Shown here one piece after another: positions 32,506 to 41,870 of a stretch of DNA of 64,000 bases. Numbering within the stretch: the first letter of the stretch is position 1; each line of letters opens with the position of its first letter. The notes beneath the pieces were generated by a model. It was not told the origin of the DNA and searched no databases. It saw nothing but the letters and a program-made list of their open reading frames with translations. Origin of the DNA: Candidatus Omnitrophica bacterium UBA6233. Lineage in GTDB: Bacteria > Omnitrophota > Gorgyraeia > Gygaellales > Profunditerraquicolaceae. The DNA is taken from contig DJWJ01000031.1 in assembly GCA_002440965.1 (NCBI GenBank), forward strand, positions 1 through 64,000, written 5' to 3'. Made by a program: the position numbers and the translations under genes.

Positions 32506-33732
32506 ATGATGAAATCCGCAGGAATAATCAAGAAATGCTTTTCGGTCGTATTGGGCATACTGGTAATTTTACTTATACTTGAAATGATTTTGAGGGTTTC
32601 CGGTTGTCTTTATTTCTTTCTTCGCCGGGACCGGCAGATGATAGAAAGATTGAATGATGGAAAAAGCAAGTATGCGATCTTATGTTTGGGTGAGTCATTC
32701 ACATACGGGGGCGAGCTTGACCCTAAATATTCATACCCCCGTCAATTGCAGGATATCTTCGATAAGCGTAATCCCGGCGCAAATGTTCTAGTCGTAAACG
32801 GGGGTATCTGCGAATATAATTCTTCCCAGGTCCTCGAAAATTTACTTAGGAATATCCGTAAGTATAAGCCTAAGCTGATTGTTTTACTGGTAGGCTCCAG
32901 CAATAGGTTTAACTTTATAGGTTTTAGCCAGGATAGTTCTATAATTTCGGAATCCAGGCAGTTTGTATATCGACTCAGGGTATACAAATTATTCAAGATA
33001 GCCGCGCTTAACTTAAGGCAAAAGCTCTTCGAGATGAGGGTAGGCAAGGAAATAGATAAGATTTCAGGTAAGCTGGAACGTTACGCGTTCCTGGATGCTA
33101 TCGATCCCGATAAACACATTCTTGAGGATATTGCGGACGAAAACCATGACTTGATAGTATGCCTCAGGAGATTGGGTGACGAAAAATCCTTTCTGGAGTT
33201 ATTTAAGAAATATACCGGAGAACATCAGGATCCTTATCTTTTACAATACCAGGTATCCGAGTTTATGGAAGATATATACGGCGGGACTAACAAGGATTCG
33301 AAGACTATTCTTTCTGAGATGCAAAAGAAGCTAAAGGAGGCTCCGGATCTGAAGGATAATAAGAATTTCTTCTTTTACTATTATTTATTCTTCAAAAAGA
33401 TGAAAGACATTTATAGCGATGAGCGCATAGATAATTGGTTAAGAAACGATTTAGAAAAAATAGCGGAGATTTGCCGTAAAAACAACATCAAGCTGGTTCT
33501 CCAGGAGTATCCATATCCTTATCCTGACGCTAATGCTGTCTTGCGCAAGATAGCGGAAAAATATTCGTTACCGCTGGTCAGAAACGGCAAGGGTTTCGGA
33601 GAGTTAATTATGAAAGAAGGCAAGAAACGTTACTTCCTCGATGACAGCCACTGCACCGCGGCGGGTTACGGAGTTATGGCCAAGAATGTCTACGAAGTGA
33701 TTGAGCCGGAGGTATCCGGGAAGAGACATTAA
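32506..33732 (+). CDS. Membrane-anchored SGNH/GDSL hydrolase
   Basis: A 408-residue protein. One N-terminal membrane helix (about residues 12-32) is followed by a periplasmic SGNH fold: CLGESFTYGG (nucleophile Ser64), NGGICEYNSS, VGSSNRFNF (block III) and the DDSHCTAAGY end, with His of the catalytic pair. This layout is like AlgX and other polysaccharide acetyl-transferring or -removing enzymes. It lies in the rSAM run, so it may add or remove acyl groups on the surface glycan. Two ATGs (32506, 32509) are possible; GGCAGGG is the nearest SD-like sequence. Confidence 0.78.
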   Translation: MMKSAGIIKKCFSVVLGILVILLILEMILRVSGCLYFFLRRDRQMIERLNDGKSKYAILCLGESFTYGGELDPKYSYPRQLQDIFDKRNPGANVLVVNGGICEYNSSQVLENLLRNIRKYKPKLIVLLVGSSNRFNFIGFSQDSSIISESRQFVYRLRVYKLFKIAALNLRQKLFEMRVGKEIDKISGKLERYAFLDAIDPDKHILEDIADENHDLIVCLRRLGDEKSFLELFKKYTGEHQDPYLLQYQVSEFMEDIYGGTNKDSKTILSEMQKKLKEAPDLKDNKNFFFYYYLFFKKMKDIYSDERIDNWLRNDLEKIAEICRKNNIKLVLQEYPYPYPDANAVLRKIAEKYSLPLVRNGKGFGELIMKEGKKRYFLDDSHCTAAGYGVMAKNVYEVIEPEVSGKRH

Positions 33733-33746
33733 TTATTTATAATACT

Positions 33747-34724
33747 ATGAACATAGCCGACAAGTTAAATTTAGCATCCGCGTTTATAAACGCAAGATTC
33801 TTCGGAGCCAGGAGGCCAGCTATAGTGAATTGGGCTCTTACTTATAGATGCAACCGTTCCTGCAGGTATTGCGGCGTTTCCGATAACAAAACAGTTGAAT
33901 TAAGCACCCGGGAAGCGATTTCCGCGATAGATGAAATGTGCGATTGCGGCACTAGAAAAATACATTTTACTGGGGGAGAGCCTTTGGTAAGAGAAGATTT
34001 TCTTCAGCTGCTTGGTTATTGCCGAAAGAAAGGGATAAGTATAAGCGTAAACTCAAATGGCGCCCTGGTTCGGCAGGGAATAAAGAGTCTTAGAGGGATA
34101 GACGGGTTATCTTTAAGTTTAGACGGTCCCCAAGAGATACACGATGCTGTCAGGGGAGAGGGATCATACTATGAGGTTATGGATGCGGTAAAATACGCTA
34201 AGGAAAACAATATAAAGGTTCGGTTTACAACAGTATTATCAAAATTAAATCTATCAAGTATCGGTTTTGTTTTAAGGAAAGCCGAAGAGCTGAATACGGC
34301 AGTGATCTTTCAGCCGGCACAGAAATTCCTTTTAGAAACCAAGAAAATCAATCCTATAGCAGCTTCTATTGTGGAGTATAGAAATGTGATTGCTAAATTA
34401 ATAGAAAAGAAGCGTAAGAACAGGTTTATAGGTAATTCGTTGTCTGGTTTGCATCATTTATACCACTGGCCTTCTTTAATAAGAATTTCTTGTGTAAATG
34501 CTTTGGTTATTTGCCGGATCGAGCCGAGCGGGGAAATTTACGGTTGCGCTGATTTTAAGGGTAGGCCATCCGGGATTAAAATACAGGAAGCAGGATTCAG
34601 GAAGGCATTCTATAGCCTTGTGCCGTTAACTTGTAATGAATGTTGGTGCGCTTCTTATACGGAGCTGAATTGTTTGTTTTCAGGGAAACCGGATTCCATC
34701 CTTAACCTGAAAAAGTTGATTTAA
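33747..34724 (+). CDS. Radical SAM/SPASM-like protein, paralogue 2
   Basis: A 325-residue protein with Fe-S cluster CNRSCRYC (Cys35, Cys39, Cys42), GGEPLVR and SLDGPQEIHD. The C-terminal ELNCLF with CNECWC resembles the other four paralogues. Compared with them it keeps most Cys, but the mid-region AACxx differs (SCVNALVICRI). It starts 14 bases after the SGNH gene with no SD, and TATAAT lies only 3 bases before the ATG. The next paralogue begins 10 bases after its stop, so these two look like a recent tandem duplication with divergence. Confidence 0.85.
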   Translation: MNIADKLNLASAFINARFFGARRPAIVNWALTYRCNRSCRYCGVSDNKTVELSTREAISAIDEMCDCGTRKIHFTGGEPLVREDFLQLLGYCRKKGISISVNSNGALVRQGIKSLRGIDGLSLSLDGPQEIHDAVRGEGSYYEVMDAVKYAKENNIKVRFTTVLSKLNLSSIGFVLRKAEELNTAVIFQPAQKFLLETKKINPIAASIVEYRNVIAKLIEKKRKNRFIGNSLSGLHHLYHWPSLIRISCVNALVICRIEPSGEIYGCADFKGRPSGIKIQEAGFRKAFYSLVPLTCNECWCASYTELNCLFSGKPDSILNLKKLI

Positions 34725-34734
34725 AACATTATTT

Positions 34735-35718
34735 ATGGTTAGAAGGGTATTTAATATTTTCTATTGTTTATCGCTAGCAAGGATTTTTGGGATTAGATTT
34801 CCATTGCTGGTTGGCTGGTCAATTACAAATAGGTGTAATTCCGAATGTCTTTATTGCACTTCTTGGAGAGATAAAAAAGATGAGCTTAATACACAGCAGT
34901 TGTTTTCTATTATCGATGAGCTTGCTGAGATGGGTACGCAGAGTATCAGTTATACCGGGGGAGAGCCGCTTATCAGAGAGGATATCGGGAGGATAGTAAG
35001 ATATACGAAGAGCAAAGGCATAAAAACCGGTATATCCAGTAATGGCTTACTCGTAGGGGGTAAAATTGACGATATCAAAGGTATAGATTCTCTTGTCTTG
35101 AGTTTCGACGGAGAAGAAGAGATACATGATATGCAGCGCTGCAGTGGATCATACCGGAAAGTATTAGAAGCGATCAGATTGGCGAAAAAAAATGATATTT
35201 TCACAAGGCTCCATACCGTTTTAACCAAGAATAATATAGACTCCGTTGATTATATACTTGATTTTGCTAAAAGAGAGAAGCTGATTGTAAGTTTTACGGT
35301 GGTAGAATTCGATCCTTTTAGCGAAAAAGAAGAAATTCTAAAGCTTCTTCCCCAAAAGGAAAAATTCAGAGCGGTTATATCAAGGCTTATATCGGAGAGG
35401 AAAGATGGAAATAAATATTTAGGAAATTCGCCCGTTGGTTTAGAATACCTTTTAAGTTGGCCATATTGCAAAAGGATGCTTTGTTCAGCCGGCAGGATTT
35501 ATTGTCGGATAGAATCTAATGGCGATGTTTTTCCTTGCGCAAACCTGGTAAATGAAACTGTGCCTCAAAACTGCGTTAAGGATGGTTTTCGGAATGCTTT
35601 TAAGAAATTATCGCTGAATAATTGCGACGCTTGTTGGTGCGATACGCGTATAGAAATAAATTATATATATTCGTTTAATTTAGAAGCGATCTATAATGCA
35701 AAATCGATTTTTCGTTAA
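34735..35718 (+). CDS. Radical SAM/SPASM-like protein, paralogue 3
   Basis: A 327-residue protein with cluster CNSECLYC (Cys34, Cys38, Cys41) and GGEPLIR. SFDGEEEIHD replaces the usual SLDGPEEIHD. The C-terminal CSAGRIYC..NGDVFPC and CDACWCD ending EINYIY are kept. It is more diverged at the C-terminus than paralogues 1, 2 and 5. No SD is present before ATG 34735. As with the others, a specific reaction cannot be assigned. The N-terminal 20 residues are hydrophobic, like its paralogues, and may associate with the membrane. Confidence 0.85.
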   Translation: MVRRVFNIFYCLSLARIFGIRFPLLVGWSITNRCNSECLYCTSWRDKKDELNTQQLFSIIDELAEMGTQSISYTGGEPLIREDIGRIVRYTKSKGIKTGISSNGLLVGGKIDDIKGIDSLVLSFDGEEEIHDMQRCSGSYRKVLEAIRLAKKNDIFTRLHTVLTKNNIDSVDYILDFAKREKLIVSFTVVEFDPFSEKEEILKLLPQKEKFRAVISRLISERKDGNKYLGNSPVGLEYLLSWPYCKRMLCSAGRIYCRIESNGDVFPCANLVNETVPQNCVKDGFRNAFKKLSLNNCDACWCDTRIEINYIYSFNLEAIYNAKSIFR

Positions 35719-35757
35719 GAACCGCGTTAAATCACTGAAACGTTTAGTATTTATTAT

Positions 35758-37362
35758 ATGCCGGTAATGAAAAAAAATAACTCCTTTTTATATTTAATTG
35801 CGGCCTTTTCGCTTTTAGTTACTTTGTATTGTCAGTTTCCCCTTTTGACGAATAAGTTCGCAATAGATGATGATGTGCGCCAGGAGATCTATCACTATGA
35901 GCGCTATAGGGATAAGGATTTATTCAAGGATGATTTAATAGTAACGGATTATTTGAAGAAATGGAACCCGATCGGTCTTAATTCTTTCTATTATTTAATA
36001 AGCAAGATATACGATCCGGTTCAATTTACGAAAATCCTGCCATTTTTTCTTTGCCTATTTTCGGTAATTTACATGTATTTAATTGGTAGGACATTAAGGA
36101 ATGGTTCAGCCGGTTTATTGTCCGGCCTTATGTTTATTTTTCTTGCTTGGAGTAGAAAGGATTTCGCTGCTTTTAGCACTGGTAATGGAGAGGATTTCGG
36201 TATACTTTTTTGCATAATGTTTATCTATTATTTTCTCAAGAAGGATTCTCTGAAAACCGGGATATCTTTGGTTTTGCTCGCTTTATTCTATCCGCCTTTA
36301 CTGATAATTTGCCTGTTGACATGCATATTTTGCCTAGTATTTGAATTTTCACGGAGTGGTATAATTAAAAAGAAAGACTTAATAATTTTAGCTTCTGTAT
36401 TGTTTATAGTCTTAGTTACATTAATAATAGAGTATGGCGATGGTAAGATAAAGATGTTGTCCTTAAAGGAAATGAGAAATATGCAAGAGTTTTATCCCTG
36501 GGGGAGAAAACCGCTTTTTTTCGCTTCATTTTACCGGCGTTGGACAAATGCGGAAAGTGGGATAGCCTTGGATTATCCTGTCGCTTGGCTGGCTGTAGTA
36601 TCTTTTTTACTGTTCTTATTTCGCAGGAAAAAGGCGTTAGCAAATTTGCCTTGTTCATTATGGTATTTTATTTTTATATCTTTTATTATGTTTATAATTG
36701 CAAATATCGTCATGTTTCGTTTATATGGTCCTTCCAGGTTCTTGAGATACCCACTGCCTTTATTCCTGATCTTTTTTGTTGCGGTAAATATAAGCGATAT
36801 AATAAACAGTATTAAATCTGTTCGCAGAAAGTCGGTGTTCTTACTCGGATTTATTTTTTTGACTATGCTTTGTTTTGTTCCAAAACTAAAAGCTCGTTAT
36901 AGAATAGCGCCTTATCCTAGTCTATATGCTTTTTTGCAAACATTGCCAAAAAACGCGCTTATTGCCGGAGAGCCATTTTTAATGGATGATATTCCGACTT
37001 TCGCAAAAAGAAAAGTCTTGATGGATGATGAAGTTTCTCAGCCTTACTTTGCGGATTTTTACCCGCTTATTAAAGAGAGGATTTTTGATTTTTTCGGAGC
37101 CTATTATTCGGATTCTTACGAAAAAGTATGCGATTTTTGCCGAAAATACGAAGTAACTTATTTAGTCGTGAACAAAAAACATTTTTCGCCGGATTATTTG
37201 ACAGGGAAGTTTATTTATTACAATCCTTTCAACGGTTATATTAAGAATTTAATAAAAGATAGGCCGGTATTATTGTTGGCTAATATCCCGGAAGAAAAAA
37301 AGATATTTAAAGACGGCGACATATTTGCGCTTAAGGTAGAAGATATCTGTAAGGAGAAATAG
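35758..37362 (+). CDS. GT-C-like polytopic membrane protein
   Basis: A 534-residue protein with about ten membrane helices. The first loop has FAIDDDVRQEIYHYERY, an acidic cluster as in GT-C glycosyltransferases, and WSRKDFAAFSTGNGEDFG follows the third helix. The last 120 residues are soluble. It resembles the gene at 27601 in plan but is shorter and not similar in sequence. It probably transfers a sugar on the periplasmic side. Two ATGs (35758, 35767) are close and no SD is visible. A DegT aminotransferase gene begins 3 bases after the stop. Confidence 0.7.
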   Translation: MPVMKKNNSFLYLIAAFSLLVTLYCQFPLLTNKFAIDDDVRQEIYHYERYRDKDLFKDDLIVTDYLKKWNPIGLNSFYYLISKIYDPVQFTKILPFFLCLFSVIYMYLIGRTLRNGSAGLLSGLMFIFLAWSRKDFAAFSTGNGEDFGILFCIMFIYYFLKKDSLKTGISLVLLALFYPPLLIICLLTCIFCLVFEFSRSGIIKKKDLIILASVLFIVLVTLIIEYGDGKIKMLSLKEMRNMQEFYPWGRKPLFFASFYRRWTNAESGIALDYPVAWLAVVSFLLFLFRRKKALANLPCSLWYFIFISFIMFIIANIVMFRLYGPSRFLRYPLPLFLIFFVAVNISDIINSIKSVRRKSVFLLGFIFLTMLCFVPKLKARYRIAPYPSLYAFLQTLPKNALIAGEPFLMDDIPTFAKRKVLMDDEVSQPYFADFYPLIKERIFDFFGAYYSDSYEKVCDFCRKYEVTYLVVNKKHFSPDYLTGKFIYYNPFNGYIKNLIKDRPVLLLANIPEEKKIFKDGDIFALKVEDICKEK

Positions 37363-37365
37363 GAA

Positions 37366-38577
37366 ATGCCTTTTAATAAGATTCCTCATAATAGGGTAAT
37401 AGTAAAAGCGGGGGAACTTTGGGGCATTCTTTTATTGTATTTAAGAAACCAGTTGGTAAATGGCCGATACATCTCAGATTTCGAAGCGGAATTCGCAAGG
37501 TATATAGGTGTAGAATTTTCTATTGCTTTGTCTTCTGGGCGCTTAGGTTTAAGGTTAATACTTGAATCTTTAGAGTTGGATAAAGGAGATGAGGTAATTA
37601 TGCCCGCGTATACTTTTTATGCTGTTCGGGAAACCATAGAAAAATGTGGCCTCAAGCCGGTCTTAGTAGACGTAAATGAAGATGACTGTAATATGCAGGT
37701 GGGTCTTATCGAGGGGAAGATTACTATAAGGACAAAGGCAATAATTGCGACTCATCTTTATGGTAATTCCTGCGAGTTGAACCGAATATTAGAGATTGCC
37801 GGTAAGTATAATTTGTTTGTTATTGAAGATTGCGCTCAGGCATTAGGGGCGCAATATTGCGGAAGAAGAGTGGGTTCTTACGGTGATTTTTCGTTTTTTA
37901 GCCTCGAGTCGGTAAAACCGTTTCATACCTTTGGCGGAGGTGTGATAGCTACGAATAACCCCCTCTTATATGCAAAACTAAGAAATCTGGTTGAAAAATT
38001 GCCTCGTCCCAGCTGTTATGGCATATTCAAAAAAATAAATTTTACGATTATAGAGGCCATATTAACCTGTCCTTTTTTCTTTTCCGTATTTGTTTATCCT
38101 ATTTTACTGGGCACATCTTTTTTAAATAAAGATTTGAAGGGCATCGCGAAAAAAACAAAAAATAAATTCAAGATTTTTGAAAGCAAGTATTCCAATTTTC
38201 AGGCATATATAGGGCTTCAGAAATTACGTGATCTGGATAAATTGTTAAACAAAAGAATTGCCAACGCCAAGCTTTTGATTTCCGGGTTAAGACCCGGGAT
38301 ATTTACTCAGGAAGTCAAGTCCTGTTTAAAGCCGATATTTTATTATTTAGTTTTAAAAAGCGGCAATGCTTGTATGTCCAGTAGAATATTGCTTAGAAAA
38401 GGAATCGATGTGGATTCAAATTTGGTGCAGAAATGCTCTGAATTTTTAGCGGAAGAAGAATATCCTATTACTTGTCGGATCAGTAAGGCAACGCTTTTAA
38501 TTCCTGTGTATCCGCAGTTGAGTAATCGCGAGATAAGGTATGTTTGTAAAATAATAAACCAGGTTTTCAGCGAATGA
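37366..38577 (+). CDS. DegT/DnrJ/EryC1/StrS-family sugar aminotransferase-like protein
   Basis: A 403-residue PLP enzyme of the fold that aminates keto-sugars. LSSGRLGLRLILESL, EVIMPAYTFYA, VIEDCAQALGA and FFSLESVKPFHTFGGGVI are the family's phosphate-binding and catalytic-Lys segments. The Lys lies in the ESVKPF motif. A stretch with hydrophobic residues near 225-245 (ILTCPFFFSVFVYPILLG) is an unusual insert that may contact the membrane. It suggests amino-sugar or other aminated glycan units. The start of the next radical SAM gene overlaps its stop by 4 bases. Confidence 0.85.
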   Translation: MPFNKIPHNRVIVKAGELWGILLLYLRNQLVNGRYISDFEAEFARYIGVEFSIALSSGRLGLRLILESLELDKGDEVIMPAYTFYAVRETIEKCGLKPVLVDVNEDDCNMQVGLIEGKITIRTKAIIATHLYGNSCELNRILEIAGKYNLFVIEDCAQALGAQYCGRRVGSYGDFSFFSLESVKPFHTFGGGVIATNNPLLYAKLRNLVEKLPRPSCYGIFKKINFTIIEAILTCPFFFSVFVYPILLGTSFLNKDLKGIAKKTKNKFKIFESKYSNFQAYIGLQKLRDLDKLLNKRIANAKLLISGLRPGIFTQEVKSCLKPIFYYLVLKSGNACMSSRILLRKGIDVDSNLVQKCSEFLAEEEYPITCRISKATLLIPVYPQLSNREIRYVCKIINQVFSE

Positions 38578-39554
38578 AACTTACTCAGAAACTAAACATT
38601 ATATTTTCACTTGTAGCTAAAAGGATAATGAAAGTCAAGGCCCCGCTTTTGGTCAGTTGGTCTTTAACTAATAGATGTAACTACCGATGCCAATATTGCG
38701 GTATTTGGAAAGAAAATACAAAAGAGTTAAATACTAGTGAGGTATTTTTCGTGATAGATGAATTATCTAGATGTGGAAATAAGGCGATTGCATTTACGGG
38801 TGGCGAATCGCTAATGCGTGATGATATTATAGATATAATAGACTATTGTTCTTACCGGGGTATATATACCAAGCTATCGACCAACGGTTCTTTAGTTAAG
38901 GATAAGATAAACGGGCTTAGCAAGATAGGTTTTGTGCGAATGAGTTTTGATGGACCGAAAGAGGTTCATGACGCCCAGCGGCAAAACGGTTCCTATGATG
39001 AAGTTGTTGCTGCTGTGGATTTGTTGAGAAAAAATAATATTAAAGTAGGTTTAAATTGCGTTATTTCAAAATTGAATGCAGGTCACATCAGCGATATTCT
39101 AAATGAAGCAAAAAAAATGGATTTAAGGATTTCTTTTCAGCCCCTGGAGTATAGGAATAATAGGGAATTTTTATTTGAAAATATGCCCAGTAACGAAGAA
39201 TATAAAAAAGTTTTTGAGATACTTCTTGCTGAGAAAATAAGAGGCAACAGGTATATAGCGAATTCGCCCATGGTGTTAAGTTATATGCTTAATGGTTTCC
39301 GGCAGAGTAGTATTAAATGTTGGGCGGGATTATTAATTTGGAGAATAACGCCGGAGGGGGAAATTATGGCCTGCGACAGATTAGAGGGATCCACTGAATC
39401 CTACTCATGTTTGGACGGAGAAATAGGCAAGGCGCTTAACATGATGGGCCCTGTCCATTGCTCAAAAATGTGTTTAAGGAATTATACTATTGAATTGAAC
39501 TATCTTCTGTCATTTAAACCGTCAACCATATTGAATTTAAGATATGATTTTTAG
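38574..39554 (+). CDS. Radical SAM/SPASM-like protein, paralogue 4
   Basis: A 326-residue protein with cluster CNYRCQYC (Cys35, Cys39, Cys42), GGESLMR (Glu-Ser in place of Glu-Pro) and SFDGPKEVHD. The C-terminal CWAGLLIWRI loses one of the Cys seen in paralogue 1 (CWAGRIFC), and CSKMC with IELNYLL replaces CxxCxC. So its second cluster is partly lost. It starts by a 4-base overlap with the aminotransferase gene, so it may use its product as substrate. Function unassigned. Confidence 0.83.
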   Translation: MKLTQKLNIIFSLVAKRIMKVKAPLLVSWSLTNRCNYRCQYCGIWKENTKELNTSEVFFVIDELSRCGNKAIAFTGGESLMRDDIIDIIDYCSYRGIYTKLSTNGSLVKDKINGLSKIGFVRMSFDGPKEVHDAQRQNGSYDEVVAAVDLLRKNNIKVGLNCVISKLNAGHISDILNEAKKMDLRISFQPLEYRNNREFLFENMPSNEEYKKVFEILLAEKIRGNRYIANSPMVLSYMLNGFRQSSIKCWAGLLIWRITPEGEIMACDRLEGSTESYSCLDGEIGKALNMMGPVHCSKMCLRNYTIELNYLLSFKPSTILNLRYDF

Positions 39555-39560
39555 GTATGT

Positions 39561-40802
39561 ATGAAACATAAAATATTTTTTATTATAATTAATATTTTTA
39601 TTGTTTGTGTTTTATTGGTAATCCTAGAGGTGTCTGCGCATTTAGTTCCTGGCAAAAAAGATCTTCTGGAAGAGATAGTTAATGTTCTTGAGGAGGATTC
39701 TTTGCTTTTTTGGAGACAAAAGCCAAACCTGCAAACAATGTTCCAGGATTTTCCAGTAGAAACAGATTCTCTTGGCTTGCGCGTAAATAGATATGCATAT
39801 CAGCAGGGGACAGGCCATATATTTAGAATTGTTTGTCTGGGGGCCTCGCCTACATTCGGCTGGGCCGTTAAATATGAAGATACCTATTCCTGCCAATTAG
39901 AGAAGATGCTTAATAAAAGTTACGGCAAAAATAAAGCATATGAAGTGATTAATGCCGGAGTTATAGGATATTCATCTTATCAGGGGTTGCTTTTTCTAAA
40001 AAGGGATATATTAAAACTGAAGCCGGACCTTATTACGGTCGCCTATGGCCTTAATGATGCGGATAGGCATCGTTTCTTCAGAAGTAACGGTAAGAGCGAT
40101 AAAGAATTAAAACCAAAGAGCTTATTCCTGGTTTCTTTGGAGAATTTACTCAACAGGAGCCTGTTTTTCAGATTATGCAAGAACTTTATTTTTAAAGTAG
40201 AGAGTGTCAGGACTGAGTTTTCGGGTAACAAGGGGGATGTTTATTTCGGGAGGTTAAGAGTTTCTGCTCAGGATTTCAGGAATAATATCAATGAAATTAT
40301 ACGCATCGCAAACCAAAATGGGATAAAAGTTATATTAGTGAAAATTCCTATAAATTCCGCTTCTTCCGAGGAAAAACCCTTGATTCAACAGGCTCAATAT
40401 GACATTGCTCTTTCTAGGGGATTGGATTATTTGAAAGCAAAAAGAATAAACGATGCAATTGTTCAATTTAAAGATGCTCTTACATATGATTCTTCATCCA
40501 GCAGAGCTTTTTTTTATTTAGCTGCTTGTTATGAAATGAAAAAAGAACCTGTAGCTGCTCAGGATTATTTTCAAGAAGCAAAAAAAATGCAAGTTGTTCA
40601 ATTGAGGACGGATTTGGAAGTTTATAACGGTATAATTGAGGAGATAGCTGAGGCCAAGGAAGTGCCATTGGCAGATGCCGGGCCGGATTTTATTAGAAAT
40701 AAAGAAAAAAAATTGTTCGCTACTCCTATTCATCCTAATAACGAAGGCCACAAAATTGTCGCAACAGTAATTTATGATGCAATGTTACGGTATAATCTTT
40801 AG
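39561..40802 (+). CDS. SGNH-like hydrolase with inserted TPR-type helices
   Basis: A 413-residue protein. One N-terminal membrane helix (about 5-25) leads to an SGNH fold: VCLGASPTFGW (Ser96), INAGVIGYSSYQG and VAYGLNDADRHRF (block III with Asn). The final PIHPNNEGHKIVA carries the catalytic His. Between blocks III and V, residues about 285-345 read as TPR helices (LKAKRINDAIVQFKDALTYD, AFFYLAACYEMKKEPVAAQD). This insert could bind a protein partner. The layout is the same SGNH class as the gene at 32506. It lies between radical SAM paralogues 4 and 5. Confidence 0.77.
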   Translation: MKHKIFFIIINIFIVCVLLVILEVSAHLVPGKKDLLEEIVNVLEEDSLLFWRQKPNLQTMFQDFPVETDSLGLRVNRYAYQQGTGHIFRIVCLGASPTFGWAVKYEDTYSCQLEKMLNKSYGKNKAYEVINAGVIGYSSYQGLLFLKRDILKLKPDLITVAYGLNDADRHRFFRSNGKSDKELKPKSLFLVSLENLLNRSLFFRLCKNFIFKVESVRTEFSGNKGDVYFGRLRVSAQDFRNNINEIIRIANQNGIKVILVKIPINSASSEEKPLIQQAQYDIALSRGLDYLKAKRINDAIVQFKDALTYDSSSSRAFFYLAACYEMKKEPVAAQDYFQEAKKMQVVQLRTDLEVYNGIIEEIAEAKEVPLADAGPDFIRNKEKKLFATPIHPNNEGHKIVATVIYDAMLRYNL

Positions 40803-40811
40803 AGGGTAGAT

Positions 40812-41795
40812 ATGGATTTGTGGACTAAAATCGGATTTGCAAAATCAATAATTCAGGTTATTCTTTTCTCGCGGAGAATTCCTTTGATAGTCAGCTGGCA
40901 TTTAATAAATAGATGCAGCCGCAGTTGTATTTATTGTTCCAGGTGGAAAACAGCTACGGGCGAAATGGAAAATAATGAAATCCTAGGGGTTATTGATGAA
41001 TTGGCGAAAATGGGAACTCGGGTTATTATATTTAGCGGCGGCGAACCGTTATTAAGAGACAATATCGGTGAAATTATAAGTTACTGCCGGAGCAAGGGTA
41101 TATTTACCGGCTTGACCAGTAACGGGGATTTGGTAGAGAGAAAGATAAACGAGATTAAAGAACTGAATGTCCTTAAATTAAGCCTTGATGGTCCGGAAGA
41201 AATACATGATTTTCTGCGGGGTAAAGGTTCCTTTGATAAAGTCATGGAAGCAGTTGAGGCAGCAAAGAAGGTAGGGATACCGGTTAAATTTAATACGACC
41301 TTAACCAGATACAATATAGGATGCATAGATTTCCTGTTGGCAAAAGCAGAAGAGTTAGACATTCAGATAAAATTCCAGCCTGTTAGTCATGTGCATGCGC
41401 CGGACAGAGACATCAGCGATTTGCTGCCCGAAGCTAATAAATATCAAGAGACAATAAGCCGGCTCATTTATCTTAAGAAACGCAACCCATATATAATAAA
41501 CTCGACTTCCGCACTTAAATACCTTTATGCTTTGCCAAAGGGCAAAAAAATTAATTGCTATGCCGGTAGAATCATCTGTTGTATAATGCCTGACGGGCGT
41601 GTTGCGCCATGTTCTGCTATAAGAGATAGTTTTTATTCCGTTAGTTGTTTATCCGTTAGGTTTAAAGATGCTTTTGATAAGTTGCCGCCGGTTTATTCAT
41701 GCAAGGGTTGTTGGTGCACAAGCACATTAGAATTGAATTGTTTTTTAAGGTTTGATTTAGATACGTTTTTAAACATGAAGAATATGTTTAAATAG
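40812..41795 (+). CDS. Radical SAM/SPASM-like protein, paralogue 5
   Basis: A 327-residue protein with cluster CSRSCIYC (Cys35, Cys39, Cys42), GGEPLLR and SLDGPEEIHD exactly as in paralogue 1. The C-terminal CYAGRIICCI...GRVAPC and CKGCWCTSTLELN match the set. GAGGGTAG lies about 6 bases before the ATG. It closes the run of alternating radical SAM and glycan genes. A secreted protein gene follows after a 75-base gap with no terminator. Confidence 0.85.
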   Translation: MDLWTKIGFAKSIIQVILFSRRIPLIVSWHLINRCSRSCIYCSRWKTATGEMENNEILGVIDELAKMGTRVIIFSGGEPLLRDNIGEIISYCRSKGIFTGLTSNGDLVERKINEIKELNVLKLSLDGPEEIHDFLRGKGSFDKVMEAVEAAKKVGIPVKFNTTLTRYNIGCIDFLLAKAEELDIQIKFQPVSHVHAPDRDISDLLPEANKYQETISRLIYLKKRNPYIINSTSALKYLYALPKGKKINCYAGRIICCIMPDGRVAPCSAIRDSFYSVSCLSVRFKDAFDKLPPVYSCKGCWCTSTLELNCFLRFDLDTFLNMKNMFK

Positions 41796-41870
41796 GTAAC
41801 TGTAAAAATATAATATTAAAAAGAGGATAGAGAGAATAGGGATAAATAGTTTAAAATGGAGGGAGTCGAG

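Noticed and set aside
33738..33747. TATAAT just before radical SAM paralogue 2 as a leaderless promoter
   Set aside because: It lies 3 bases from the ATG and has no recognisable -35 at the right distance; AT-rich chance is more likely.
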